Source: Limnomonas spitsbergensis (taxonomy: Eukaryota > Chlorophyta > Chlorophyceae > Chlamydomonadales). From it: a stretch of 64,000 bases of DNA. A program made the translations under genes and the position numbers. This document shows, piece by piece, positions 40,801 to 53,800 of this stretch (the stretch's first letter is position 1; the number at the start of each line of letters is the position of its first letter). The DNA lies in NCBI GenBank assembly GCA_037349105.1, contig JAYJMM010000004.1, positions 5,421,001 through 5,485,000 on the forward strand, written 5' to 3'. The notes beneath the pieces are model-generated. The model was not told the DNA's origin, made no database searches, and was given only the letters and a program-made list of their open reading frames with translations.

Positions 40801-41657
40801 AGTTATATTTCTTTTTAATTACATGATTAAAAAAAATTACAATATCAAATGTGTAGTGATCATCTATTTCACATATGTCCTCGTGATCTGTCAGGCTTGC
40901 CACTATTTGTATTAAGGGATTCCACCTGATCGAGAGAAGGATTCCGCATCCTTCAATAAATAACGTTCACGTCCCCAGGAGGAAAAGATGCCGTCAAGTC
41001 AGGTCAGGCCACATGATAGATCCACATACAAAGCATCCATGCCCGGTTGTCACAATGAACAAGTGCAACACATGTTTAGGTTTGCTGGCTGTCCCTTTTG
41101 TTGTTGGTGGGTTACCTTTCGGGGGATTGATGCGTGTGATCTCAAGAGTTCAAGTGCATGGCCGAAGTAACATTCAATTTCATGCAGTCCAGCCAGGGCC
41201 TTTCTTGTTCAGGTCAAAATTTGCTGCTTGTGACTCCGATCGTGAGGCAGCAGACTGTCCGAAAAGCCCTTCACCGTATACAAGAATACAGAAAATCTAA
41301 GATCGCGGTCCTTCAAGCGCCAAGAAGGAACTCGGCCTAGAACCTGGAAGCCACTCGAGGCAGGCAGGCCCTGGTACATCCCCACTACCATAGGGTAGAC
41401 CCTCATAAACCATCACTGAGTGGCCCGCTGCACCTGGGCGACTGGTATAGCCGGAATAAACTGACCAGCAACAAAAAACAAAGTAGTGAACCAATCAACC
41501 AACTAATCATCACACCACCTCATCAAAAACACGAACTTTCAAGTCACCACATGTGCTATGTTTTTGACACATTTCCACAACACTTCAACTACAACTACTA
41601 TACATTTGGTGGTCTCGTCAAAGCTGGTGAAGCAAGCCTAGCTGCTTGGTTCTCTGG

Positions 41658-41662
41658 TTACA
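41658..41662 (-). terminator. Possible TGTAA polyadenylation signal of the ABCA gene
   Basis: TTACA on the plus strand, about 231 bp past the ABCA stop at 41893. Weak evidence by itself. Confidence 0.3.
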
Positions 41663-41892
41663 GACCGGTCAAGGTGACTTGTCGATATGGTCTCCCAGTC
41701 AGCTCAACAGCCTTGCCACCAACCACTCACGATAGGCGGCCTGGATCAGGACTGTTCCAACTTGCCCTGATGGCCTCTAGCATCACCCCCGTCGGGATGG
41801 CATGTCACCTGGTGGACCTCTGGCATCCCAGCCATCTCACACGCAGCTGGCCTGTGACCCAGCACCCACAGACCAATGCGTGGCACTGCCAG

Positions 41893-44800
41893 TTACTCGT
41901 CTTCACCCTCATCGTCGCTATCACTGCCGCCACAGCCGTCGGGGTGGTTCGTGGCCCTCTGCACCACCCGCAGGTACACTTCCTCCAGGGGTGTCAGACC
42001 CACCTGGATATCGCGGACACCCAGCCTCTCACCCTCGTCCTGTATGAATGGCATCATGGTTTTCATGAAGGGACAATCAGGACAGGCTTCTAACTGATCT
42101 GATCAGGGCAGGTCTCTAACCAATCAAGGTCAAACCATGCCACGTCTTGAATTTAAATGCAAGATCCGAAACTCTTGTACCCCCACAACTCTCTTAGCCC
42201 TCCCGAACTGCCTGCTGGCTAGCACTGTCAGATGTATGGGCTCTGCTATCAGTTATCAGCATCCAAGGGGGGCAAAGTTCGATCCCTCCTGGGCCTAGTC
42301 AACTTCATCCCTGACCCGGTTGCAAGGCGACTTTTCCCATGCATGAATTATAGTGCTGTGCTGGACTAAACAAAAGAGAACACCTGCACGTGTGAGGCTC
42401 TCTTTTTTGCTGCATAGCTGATACTGATGTCCCATGCAGGTGGTCTCCTACTTTCCTCCCCTTCACGTTCCTTCCCTCCTAACCAGACAGTTGAGCGCCC
42501 ATGTGGACGAGCCTTTTGAATAAGGCCCAGACAGGCACCGTTACGGCACAACGCATGTTCTGGAGCTGACGTAGAAGCTGTAGCATTCACCTCATCCGAC
42601 GTAGGCCTGCTCTATAAATGTCATTCACATCCGAGCCTCTTCATCAGGGCCCAGATTCAAGGTAGGTTACTCACATGCAAGTGGTCCAAAAAGCTCAGCA
42701 GCTGCTGCTCCTGCTCCTGGGGTACGATGAGGTTGAGGTACAGACTGCCCCCGGCTGCCCCGCTCCCCAACCCCCCTCGCTCCTCAGAGGGCAGCTTCCC
42801 CGCGTCCCCTTGGCCGCCCCGCCCCCGCTGCTTGGCGATGCCGCGACCCACAGCGAGACCCTTGCGGGCAGCCTCTGCAACACCTCCGGGCACCACATCC
42901 AGCCCACTGATCGCCTGCTCGTCAGACAAACATAGGTTCCAGTTTTGCCAAATGTAAGATTCTTTCAATTTTCATATTTGATAAATGAGATTCTCAAATT
43001 TGAAGCATTTGAGACGAAACACCAGGTCAGCATTGCTGATTAAGAAATGGGGTTTCAATGAACTGAAGGCGTTAAGGGTCTTGTTAACATCGCTTGCTGG
43101 CCCTGGTGGTAGGTCTGCTTGCGAGCGTCAAAGAGAGGATGCTCAGCATCAAGTGTGCATATCTTCCGCTTGGACTTGTAAAGTGCGAGGCCGGCCACCC
43201 AACCCTAGAAATCAGATTGCGTGCTAGCTGAACATACTCAAAGGCCCCCACGCTCTTTCACCCTCGGTACCTCACCCCCAGTCCCTCACCCCCAGTCCCT
43301 CACCCCCAGTCCCTCACCCCTAGTCCCTCACCCCCAGTCCCTCACCCCCAGTCCCTCACCCCCAGTCCCTCACCCCCAGTCCCTCACCCCCAGTCCCTCA
43401 CCCCCAGTCCCTCACCCCCAGTCCCTCACCCCTAGTCCCTCACCCCCAGTCCCTCACCCCCAGTCCCTCACCCCCAGTCCCTCACCCCCAGTCCCTCACC
43501 CCCAGTCCCTCACCCCCAGTCCCTCACCCCCAGTCCCTCATCCCCAGTCCCTCACCCCCAGTCCCTCACCCCCAGTCCCTCACCCCCAGTCCCTCACCCG
43601 CAGTCCCTCACCCGCAGTCCCTCACCCCCAGTCCCTCACCCGCAGTCCCTCACCCGCAGTCCCTCACCCCCAGTCCCTCACCGCCAGTCCCTCACCCCCA
43701 GTCCCTCACCCCCAGTCCCTCACCCCCAGTCCCTCACCCCCAGTCCCTCACCCCCAGTCCCTCACCCCCAGTCCCTCACCCCCAGTCCCTCACCCCCAGT
43801 CCCTCACCCCCAGTCCCTCACCCCCAGTCCCTCACCCCCAGTCCCTCACCCCCAGTCCCTCACCCGCAGTCCCTCACCCCCAGTCCCTCACCCCCAGTCC
43901 CTCACCCCCAGTCCCTCACCCGCAGTCCCTCACCCCCAGTCCCTCACCCTCAGTCCCTCACCCGCAGTCCCTCACCCCCAGTCCCTCCCCCCAGTCCCTC
44001 ACCCCCAGTCCCTCACCCTCAGTCCCTCACCTGCTCCCTGATAATCTTGCTTTGCCCTCCCCCCTGATCCTGAGTCCTCCTAAGCCTTCAACCTCAGCCC
44101 CTTTTTGCTGCCATGCCCCCCACCTCATTGACTGTCCCCCTTCCGTCCCTCACCTCCTCCCCCAGGTACTTGGCCACAGCTGAGGCAATCTGAGGGCTGA
44201 TGCCATGCTCCTCGAGTAGCCTCTGGTGAACATCAGATGCAGAAGAAGAAGCCATTTGAGCAGCAGCAGGAGCAGGGCCCCCGGAGGCGCCGCTGCCACT
44301 GATCCGCCCTGTGCTGCTGCTGGCTGCGCTCTCATTGTCAGCCCCAGAAGAGTGACCAGCAAGGGTACCTAGGGTGGTCGGGGGGAGACATGGATCATTT
44401 GTACTCCAGCCTCTGATAAGAAAAGTATCATTCAACAATATGTTCATCATCATCCAACTGCCATGATGGGTTCATAAAGCCGATAGGATGTTATTTACCG
44501 GTGTGTATTTATTTACCTCGTATACCCTCGTTGCCCGCAGCTACAGCGTCCCTTCTCGGCTCCACACCTGACACAGGCACCAGGCCCAAGCTGACGCGGT
44601 AACCACTGCCGAAGCGTGTCTTGAGCCGCTGCATAAGGCCAACACCAGGGATGAGCACATGAAGGCATCAGGCGGAGGCAAGATGGGTGATACTCCTTGG
44701 TGGAGGACAGACTGGATCAAGTTAAATCAAGCCAACCCACACTTCCATGCATTTGCACTTAGCAACTATCTTCCTCCCCCTCTTCATCCCCGTGTCTCCC

Positions 44801-47800
44801 TCCCTCCCACCTTCCCTCCCTGTCTCCCTCCCTCCCTACCTCCACCCCCGTCTCAGCCCTGTCTCACCCCCCCCCAGTTCTCCCCATCTCCCTCCCCCCT
44901 CCCCCTCCCGCCTGTCTCCCTCCCACATACCAGGCCTGACCCCAGGCAGCGCATCCTTCCCGCCTGTCTCCCTCCCACATACCAGGCCTGACCCCAGGCA
45001 GCGCATCCTTCCCGCCAGTCTCCCTCCCACATACCAGGCCTGACCCCAGGCAGCGCATCCTTCCCGCCTGTCTCCCTCCCACATACCAGGCCTGACCCCA
45101 GGCAGCGCATCCTTCCCGCCGCGATGATCCCGATCCGGTCACCAAGCACATCCGCCTCCTCCATGCTGTGTGTGGTCAGCACCAGCACGCGGCCCTCCTT
45201 GGCCGCAGAAATCAGGTCCCACACCTGGCGCCTAATAGAGTGATGGTGTGGAAGAGTCATGGACATTGTTCACACATCCACAGATTTCATTAGGTGGATG
45301 TTGGGTGGATCTATAGCAACTGGCACAGAATACAGTGATACCGTGATGGGCATGGGATCCCACATCCTCAAAAGTAACAACGTAAGGAGCTCAGGTGGAT
45401 ACATCACAAGATCCCACACGTCGAGCCTGATCTCATTTGCTCACCAGATCCATAACCAGATCACAACAACTCACTGGATCCATGCCCAGATCTCACCTGC
45501 TCACTGGATCTATGCCCAGATCTTACCTGCTCACTGGATCCATGCCAGTGGTGGGCTCATCCAGGTAAAGAACACGCGGGTCTCCCAGAAGGGCCATTGC
45601 AACACTCAGCCGCCGCTTCATACCCCCGCTGAAGGTCCCCGCTTGGGCGTGGGCCGAGGACGTCAGTGCCACCTAAAAAGTGAGTGAGTTGAAAATGTGA
45701 TGAGGGGAAGAGTGACGAAAGAGTGATAGCACACTCCTTTGCTTCTCCACTGCCCCTGCTCTGAAGGGTGAAGGTTTCAAGGCGGCCATCTCCATTCCGC
45801 TGAAGTGCGAATCAGGCTCATTATCATCAGCGGCGCTCCCATCATAGCAGGGTGGATAACGTCTTTGTCAGCTTTGGGCCGACGGCAATTGCAGCCGCTT
45901 CACGCAAGCTGATGGGGGTATAGCGTGCTCTAGCTAAGGGGGTCAACTGCCGAGGCGTGGCGGCTCATTTTCTTGCCTAAATCTAACTTAAACGTATACG
46001 ATATGACAGCTGTGTTCAGACTTGTGTGGCCCTCCTGTTCCTCATAGCCTTTTCTCAGCTGACCTCAAAGACCATACGATCACATGTTTGTGCTTACGTT
46101 AAGACTGGGCAGCCAGCCTCGCATTAGGTATAGCCCAAGCGACAGGCACTGGTACTGTACTGCCTCTGTTGCATACAAGTACTGTACTGCCATGACTACT
46201 CACCGGTACCATGCCTCCATGTCAACATACTGGTATGCCCGCAGCCTGTCACCTATCACGCGGGTTCAGAACCTGCATTTAAAATGTTGAGCGCACACCT
46301 TTTCCAGCAGCGCGGCGGCGGCCGTTGACCGTTCTGCCCAAGGCAGGCCCTTGATGTCCGCATACAACAGCATATGCTCCAGCGCCGTCAGCTCGTGCCA
46401 CAACACGTCAAACTGAAATGGGATAGGGGACAAGGACAATCCAATCAGGGCCAGGGTCCAGGACTCAAGATGATCAATGGATCATACGGGGTGGCTCACG
46501 CTACCGATTAAGTCATGCTACTGCTGAGGTCACGCAACCGGTATCACACTCAGTAGCTGAAGATGGTTACTGGTCAGATCACATTGCCAGTATGTTTCTT
46601 TACTGACGTTGATAAAAATGGGCATGGAATCTCAAATACATAACAAGGTCACCCCAGAGCCAAAGCCCTCATTAGTTCATTGGATGTGTTATATGTGACA
46701 CGCTGTTTTCAAACCTTGTTCCAATGAGCATGTCACACTTATGTCCATACTTAGCGGGTATTTCTTTTGCTGTGGCTTAAAAAGGGTGAGACCAACCGCC
46801 CAACCCTAGAAAACCTGAGACGCTAACTCCAAAAAAAACAGCCCGGGTCCCCAAGGGGCCCTCGTCCACAGCTGAGAAAAGGCAAGTAGGAACAGGAAAG
46901 GCACACGACCAACAAGCACTCACACCGCCGCATGGATATGCACCGTTCTAAACTGATTGCACACTCATGCTCCTGATTTCACACTTCTGCTCCTCACCTG
47001 GGGGCATACTCCTGAAATGGCCCTTGCATCAGACATGCCCAGCGGGCTGCGCAGGCTGTGGCCATAGACCACGGCGTCTCCTCCGGAAGGATGAAGTGCC
47101 TTGTCAAACACAATCGGGGGGGGAGGGGGAGTGAAGGAGCATCCAAGTTAATCTGAAATGGTTATGTAATTGTCATGTATAATATCCCATCATTATTTAA
47201 CCATCATCACTGAACAGTCCACGGCGGCTGTCAGGTTGCAATGACGTCAGTGGGTAGCCTGGAGTCCATCCTTGAAGGCCTTTCAGAAAGACAATGCATA
47301 AATAAAGTATTGAGGTACCAAGGTACAGAAGTACACAAGTACAGAAATGTAGAAGTACAGTAGTGCACAGGGTGGTAACCTGGGCTCGTCAATTCGATGC
47401 AGCAGTGGCCATGTCAGTTCAGGCCACAGGATTTAAAACCCTCCCCCTCCACTCCTTCCTCACCCCTATGAGGCACTTGATGGTGGTTGTCTTCCCGGCT
47501 CCATTGGGTCCCAGCAGGCAGAAGCATTGACCCTCGGGCACGCTCAGCCAGGTGCCGGCTACCGCAACATGGCTACCGACCGGATTCCCGCTCTCCCGGC
47601 CCATCAGCTGTCCGCAAGCAGCCGCCATTCGACCGCACAGGCGGGAGAGGCTGCCGGTGTTGCTTTGCGCCGATGCGTCTGCTGCCATAGCAGCTGGGGT
47701 GCCATGGCCCACCGGCAGCGCATGCTCTTCCGGCACCTTCCCGCCTGCCCAGGGGGGCGCGATGGATCCGCTCATCAAAGCCCCGATGTACCCCCCAGCG

Positions 47801-50800
47801 GGAGGATACACCTTGCGCAGGCCAAACAAATACAGGCCTTGCATCACAGCTGCTCCGGAACCCAGCGCTGCCTGTTTCCCGTCATGGTCCAGGTCCAGAT
47901 GAGGCGGCGGTGATGGCCGCAGGCCGGGGGGAAGGCTGAGATGCACTTCGTCCATGCCCTTGCCGCTGTTGTTGCTGCTGCAGTAGCTTTGAGCCAGCTT
48001 CCGCACAGCTTCTGCCTCTGCAGCTACATCTTCATCCTCGTCAGGCGGGCCGGGGAGCTGCAGGGCCTGCCTTGTATGCTTGAGGTCTTGGACCTGGCAG
48101 GACAGCGGATCAACACACAAAAGGAGGGAACTTCAGTAACAGGAGCAGGTGGCTGAAGCTGACACGGTTATCAGCCAAGGATTCTGGAAGCTAGGAGGAC
48201 AGGCAGGGTGCTGGCTACTCCCCAGGCCTTGACATAATGCCACCAGCAGGGCCATATTGGTCCATGAAGAGGGCAGGATGACCGGTCAGCAGCCCATGCT
48301 ATGGAGGACACTGCCACCACAAGGCCTCTGTACTTGTATCGGTCCCATTGGAGGGCGGGAGGTGCGTCAAGCAGCTCCTACTGCGGCAGGCCCTACCACC
48401 GGCGCCACCAGTAGGGGCAAAGGGCAGCCTTCAATCAGGCGTGAGGAGGATACGGTTGCAGCGCAAGGTGGCGCTGATGAGGCAGAAACAAACACAGCAT
48501 CCAACTGCCGGCCGCGGGGAGAGCAAATCCGGGCAAGGATCGATGGAAGTACATTGATCGCTACAGTTGTTCCTGGAGTAGGCGTGAGGGTGGGAGGAGC
48601 GGCGCAGGTGCGCGCTGTTCAGATCCCACTCGACCCTCAAGCCAAGTTGCCCTGAGCCCCTGATCCAGACGGTAAATCGAAATAACCTGCCGCATAGTAT
48701 TTTCTGTCTGTCCAATCCTCTTAACATACCCATACAACTCCGGCTGAGCCCTGAATGCACCCCCTCAATCAGCAACAGAGACAATCTGTGTGTAAACCAC
48801 TTGTAGCTGCCTGACATGGTGGTCTCAGGGTTTCAGGGTGAGATCCATGGATGTTCTACTCTTGAGAGATGACGATTTGTCGCTGCTTGGCCAGCTAATT
48901 TTAAAACAATACACGAGCAACGCCCACTAACCTTCTTGGATCTGATCCAGTACGATGGCTGAAGGAGGAAGTACCAGGGGTGGGGGGCAGCGGCATGCTC
49001 ACCAGCCGGCAGTACATTATCGAGGTACACAGCTGCCGCCATGTATGCGCAGGTCTGCAAGCAGGGCAGCGCAATGAGAAAAGCAAGGGTTGCTCATCAT
49101 AGCTATTAGGTGGCGATCTTACAGAACACATTTTGTAATTGAATGAAAACAATCATACTAGCACCGTTCATTTTTTTCTTGTAAGACCACTGTCGGATCT
49201 AGACAGGATCTAGACAGTGGCATTCATGAGGGATCTTTCAGCTCCAGCAGAAGCGTCTGTCTGGCAATTCTACAGACTAGATTGGATACATCTGGCGCCT
49301 TTCAATTCCTGTATATATGGGTGACATCTATTGACACTTGAAGTACAAAATAATGAGGAAGTTCATCTGGAAAAGTAAGATCACCCAGCAGGACACAGTA
49401 GATCTGCCCCAGATCAAACAACTGTTTGAATCAGCAGACCGCTGTAGATCTGTCCAGATCTAAACCCTACCAGTACTACAGGGACACTGTAGATCTGCCC
49501 CTGATCTTTAACGTACCTGAATCACCAGGACCCAATAAATCTGCCCCAGGGGCATTTGACAGTCTGCTTGCCAGTATTCTCCGACCTGCTGCTGTATGGA
49601 GGGCGGCGGCGAGGCAGCCCAGCAGTAGGAGGAGCGATGCTCCCACGATATCCCGTAAGTCCATGAGCCTAAGAAGAGTGACAAGTAAGAAAATTAGGGA
49701 CTGACAAGTGTACGCCATGAGAGTGACTAGCAGAAAGCAACACTGAATGGAATCGAAACGAAAAAGGGCCTGCCCCGTGCTTGGATGAATGAACCCCAGT
49801 TTGATATAATTAAGCAGGAAGTAATGCCGTTACCATGAAGCTGTTGGCATGTTAGCTGCAGGAACCTGGAAGATTTGTGATGTGTCTTCCTGGTCATTTG
49901 AATTATTGGCTTCGCCCTGTCTAGGAGGTGAACCACCAGGAGCCTGGAAAAGGAAGGGAAAAGATAGGTTGCCGATCCACCACCCGCCCGCATCCCTTCT
50001 TGGGACCCTGCGTTTCTTCTTTTCCGAACTGCATTCTCCGCTTCTGGATTCAAAATCGGAATGCCATTCTGATCTTCCCTCACCTGTTGTTGCATCTGCC
50101 AAATCCAGCACCCCCTTGCTGAGCAGCGTCCAGGGGAAGATCGCAAACAGGATGCCCATCCCCTGGGCAACCTCTGTCGTTGCGTTGTAGGGGAACCCAA
50201 AATACACCACCAGCTGAAGCACCCACGCAAAGATAAACACCGCAAAGGAGAGCGGGACAGCCATGGACGACCTGATAAGTCAAAGAAATCACACAGAGGA
50301 AGGCAGGGTATAAGAGGGCGGGAGAGGAATATGAAGGGACAGGATCGTGGCCCAATGGGTTTGTGTTTTCGTTTTAGAAATGGTGGAGATTGCCTGGGCT
50401 GGTTTCCTGGGCATCCCCCTCGCAACGGCAGGCGTAGCAAGGAGGAGGCCCTGAGTTCATGTTGAGGACATGTATGTGTGGACGAGCAGAGGCCAGGGGT
50501 GGTGAAAGTGTGGAAATAGTGGTACACACCGGTAATGTGTGTTGTGGATGTTCCTTGTTTGTTTGCGTCCAGAAGCCTCTGTTGGGCAGGCCCTACTGGC
50601 ATCATGCTCACACCACACATTACGCAACACCCCACTACGTCATGACTAATAAAAAAAAACATGTTGTCTTGACATGTTTTGTCAAGAGGCCGATGCAAAG
50701 CAAATCAGATTGCGCCTGAGTCTCACCGCTCGCCTTGCTGAGGGGTTTTCCCCCTTCCCCGATTCATTTCATGCAGCCTAAGGTTTCAGTCTTGAAATCC

Positions 50801-53800
50801 CCACTGCTGTATGATCCACAATCGACATGACTCCACATTCTTTCGGCATTCCATTCAAAGCCTCACTTTTGAATGCATGTTGAGATTGCGAACCCCATGG
50901 CCACCAGCGCAGTGTTGGTGAGGAAAACAAGCAGCAGCAGCAGGCTGAAATCGCTCCGGATGACCTGCGGGCGGGGTGAAGACGAAACTCCAATTTGAAA
51001 TTGGAACAAGCCAAGACCGATGGAATTCCGCAGAAGAGGGGAATTTCGAAATTCTGCCATGCCAATTGTCTTATAACACTAGCTAATGGATGGCAGTTTC
51101 AAGATAAAGGATTTCGAAATTCAATTTCGAATCTGGAGCAAGATGATGGATTTTATCCTATCGAATCCAGGTTCATAAATGCGGAGTGCGGTTTTATTGA
51201 GTGGTCAGTGGGTCTTACGAGATAGGAGTCAAGCAGGGCTGCAGAGCATGCGTGGGGAGCAGCACACACATACACACCATTTCATTTTCAGTAAACACTG
51301 CGGTTGTTGGACACTCTCGAAATCAGCGCAGGCTTCAGTGCTAATGCAAATAAGAGTTTGAATTCAAATCAAACTATCAGAGTGGGCCTACAGGCATCAT
51401 GGACACCTGAGCAGGCAGGCCCTTCAGGCCATCCTCCTTTCTGAAGGACTCTTGAGCAATTAGGAAAAAACAAGACTTGCAAACCAAACAAATAAGACAC
51501 GTAAAAACCCCAGACTTGCGATTGAATAAAAACACACATGCATCCACCGCCTTACAAAGTCAAAACTTCAGTGCCCTGGCCATGGAAGTTACGCAGCAGG
51601 CATGAAGACAAGTCAAGACTCACAAACCAAAAAAGCACGCACACAGCCAGTCAGCCACTACCCTACCAGATCAAATTCCAGTGCCCTGGCCATGGCCGTC
51701 ATGAGGCATGCGTGGATGACCCCAAGGAAGAGCTCAGGTACTACCCAGCTGATCCAGTAAGAGGCGTCCATCATGCCCATAGTGGACATGGCCGCACGCA
51801 CTCCGCTCTCCTTTTCAGAAACCTGTGGCCAGGTGGATGCCCCAGGGGGAGGAGGAGAAGAGGTGAATTGAGGGGTGAAGAAGCAGCAGTTTCAGACTTA
51901 CGTTTCAGATCATTAAATATTTGTATTACAGGTAGCTGGAAAGTATTTCACCTGAAACTAGGGTACCGGTATACCCCTCCCCAGTTTCAAATTGAAGGCA
52001 AATTTGTTGTGGACTAACAGGATCTAGATCTCCAAAGTGTAGAAGAACAAGAGGATATAAATCATGTTTGTCTAGATCTAGATCTGCTTTCCTCACCATG
52101 CCCGTCAGCACGACCACAAAGTTGAACATCAGCGATGCGAGGATGAACACTGGGGCCACTCGGCCGGCAACCGACTCAGTGGTTAGGGAGGGATGTGGGA
52201 AGTATTTGAGCTGCACGCTCCACTCCAGGGGGGCACTCTCTTCGGAGCGCACCACTTGGCTGGCGAAGGCTCTCTCTAGTGCAGCCTGCAGAACCGTTGG
52301 AATATGGGATGAGGGTGGAGTCGTGGGAGGGGGGGGGGGGAGAAAGAAGAGGGTGAGTGGGGGGTCGGTGCTGGCTACGGGTGCTCGAGGGGAATGCCAC
52401 ATGCCCCCTTCAGGCTATCAGTCTTTGAACAATCCTCGAGCCAAAAAGAGACACACATGTGTTCCTCATACATGCCCTCAGTCAGGCGGGTGACGCTTTT
52501 TCAGGTGATAAATGAATGTCCCCACCATGCAAGGTTCCCCCCCTGCCACTTACTTTCCCATGGATACCCCCCCGTCAAGCCCCTGCTGACTGGATGCAGC
52601 ATAGGGTACCAGCATTCATATTTGAACAGACATTTGTTTTCATGCGTAAATACAAAAGGCCAGGAGGGTAATGGAACCAGCTCTCTAGATTCAGGTCCAG
52701 ATCTAGATCTATCGCTACCTGCAGCGGCAGTTGGATGTACATGTTGGGGTCCTGGAAAGTGCCCTTGAAGTACACCGGGGTGCTGTTGGTCTGCAGGATA
52801 TAGCTGACAGCCTGCACAGGGGAAATTCCATACATTCAGCTACAGAAGTTCAAACTTCACACCTAGAACTATCAGCAAAAGTTCTGGGTCCTTTCATCCT
52901 TCAGGGGCTTACCTTTTGTGAGAGTGTGGGTAGGGCGTGTTGCAATACGGAGTGGTGTTGGGGTTAAGGGTGCAGAGAAGTTGGGTTTAGGGTGCAGGCG
53001 AAAGGGTGCAGCATAGTGCCTGCAGGCTTTATGATGAATAATTAGGACAATCCCGCGGTCGCTGTGGTTAGGACGATCCCGGGGTCATTGTGCGGAGATC
53101 TGGGTTGATGAGGAGACGCAACCACAGCCCATCACAGGCTGCATGCTTTCTCAACCTTAACGCCCCTTCAGGGCGCAGCGTGACCACTTGTGTGACATTC
53201 TGACTGGAGCTTTGGGGGGGCGCAAAGTGGTATGGGATTTGGAGTTGCGCGGCTCAGGTATAGCGAGTTAAAAGAAATAAGTTGGAAATAGGAGGAAGCA
53301 GCAGCAGCGGTAACTCGAATCTCCCCTCGATGACTCGCAGCCAATAAGAAACAGGCAATGCCTTGGCAACAAGGTAACTATGGAGATCTGCAATTCCCTG
53401 TACACCAAAAGCTTGTTCAGCCACATTTGCCGTCCTTGGATCACACTCAGTCTGCAGTGTTGCTAAGGTTGTCAGCTAAGGTCGTCTGACAAGGTCGTCT
53501 GCTAAGGTCGTCTGCCAAGGTTGTCAGCTAAGGTCGTCTGCCAAGGTCGTCTTAGACATTTGATTGTTTTGCAAGGGACTGGGTTCCAAGAAGGTGCTCG
53601 TAACATGAGGCCTGTACAGCTCAAGTGGACTTACTCGGTCCGTTGTAGTGCTCAGCGTAAGGTGTATTGCCGCCAGAACGGTCTGGGGGTGACTCAGCAG
53701 GTAGGCATCCGCCTGCACAGGAAGAGGTGGAGGGGCGTATTGCATCAGCAGTTGTATTAGCTGTTCATCTGTCTGCAGAGGTAAGAGCCAGAACTTGTTT

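Larger units (their letters stand above)
37979..41892. other. Gene-poor region with transposon ends
   Basis: This lies between the 5' end of the small plastid protein gene and the 3' end of the ABCA gene. It holds the 1.3-kb inverted-repeat element, three further end modules (40270-40322, 40531-40577 and a partial one near 40785), a GGTACGGTA-type short repeat at about 40360-40500, and a short perfect palindrome at 38144-38168. No host gene exon was found. Confidence 0.5.

Noticed and set aside
43221..44183. 320-codon Ser-Pro repeat ORF
   Set aside because: It is the reverse reading of the 14-bp donor-derived satellite in an ABCA intron. Open only because of the repeat.
49834..49943. Apparent ABCA exon ([20 protein letters not shown])
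   Set aside because: It has good splice-like edges, but joining it to exon 10 creates a stop. Skipping it restores phase and gives the family-like [12 protein letters not shown] segment from 49668-49586.
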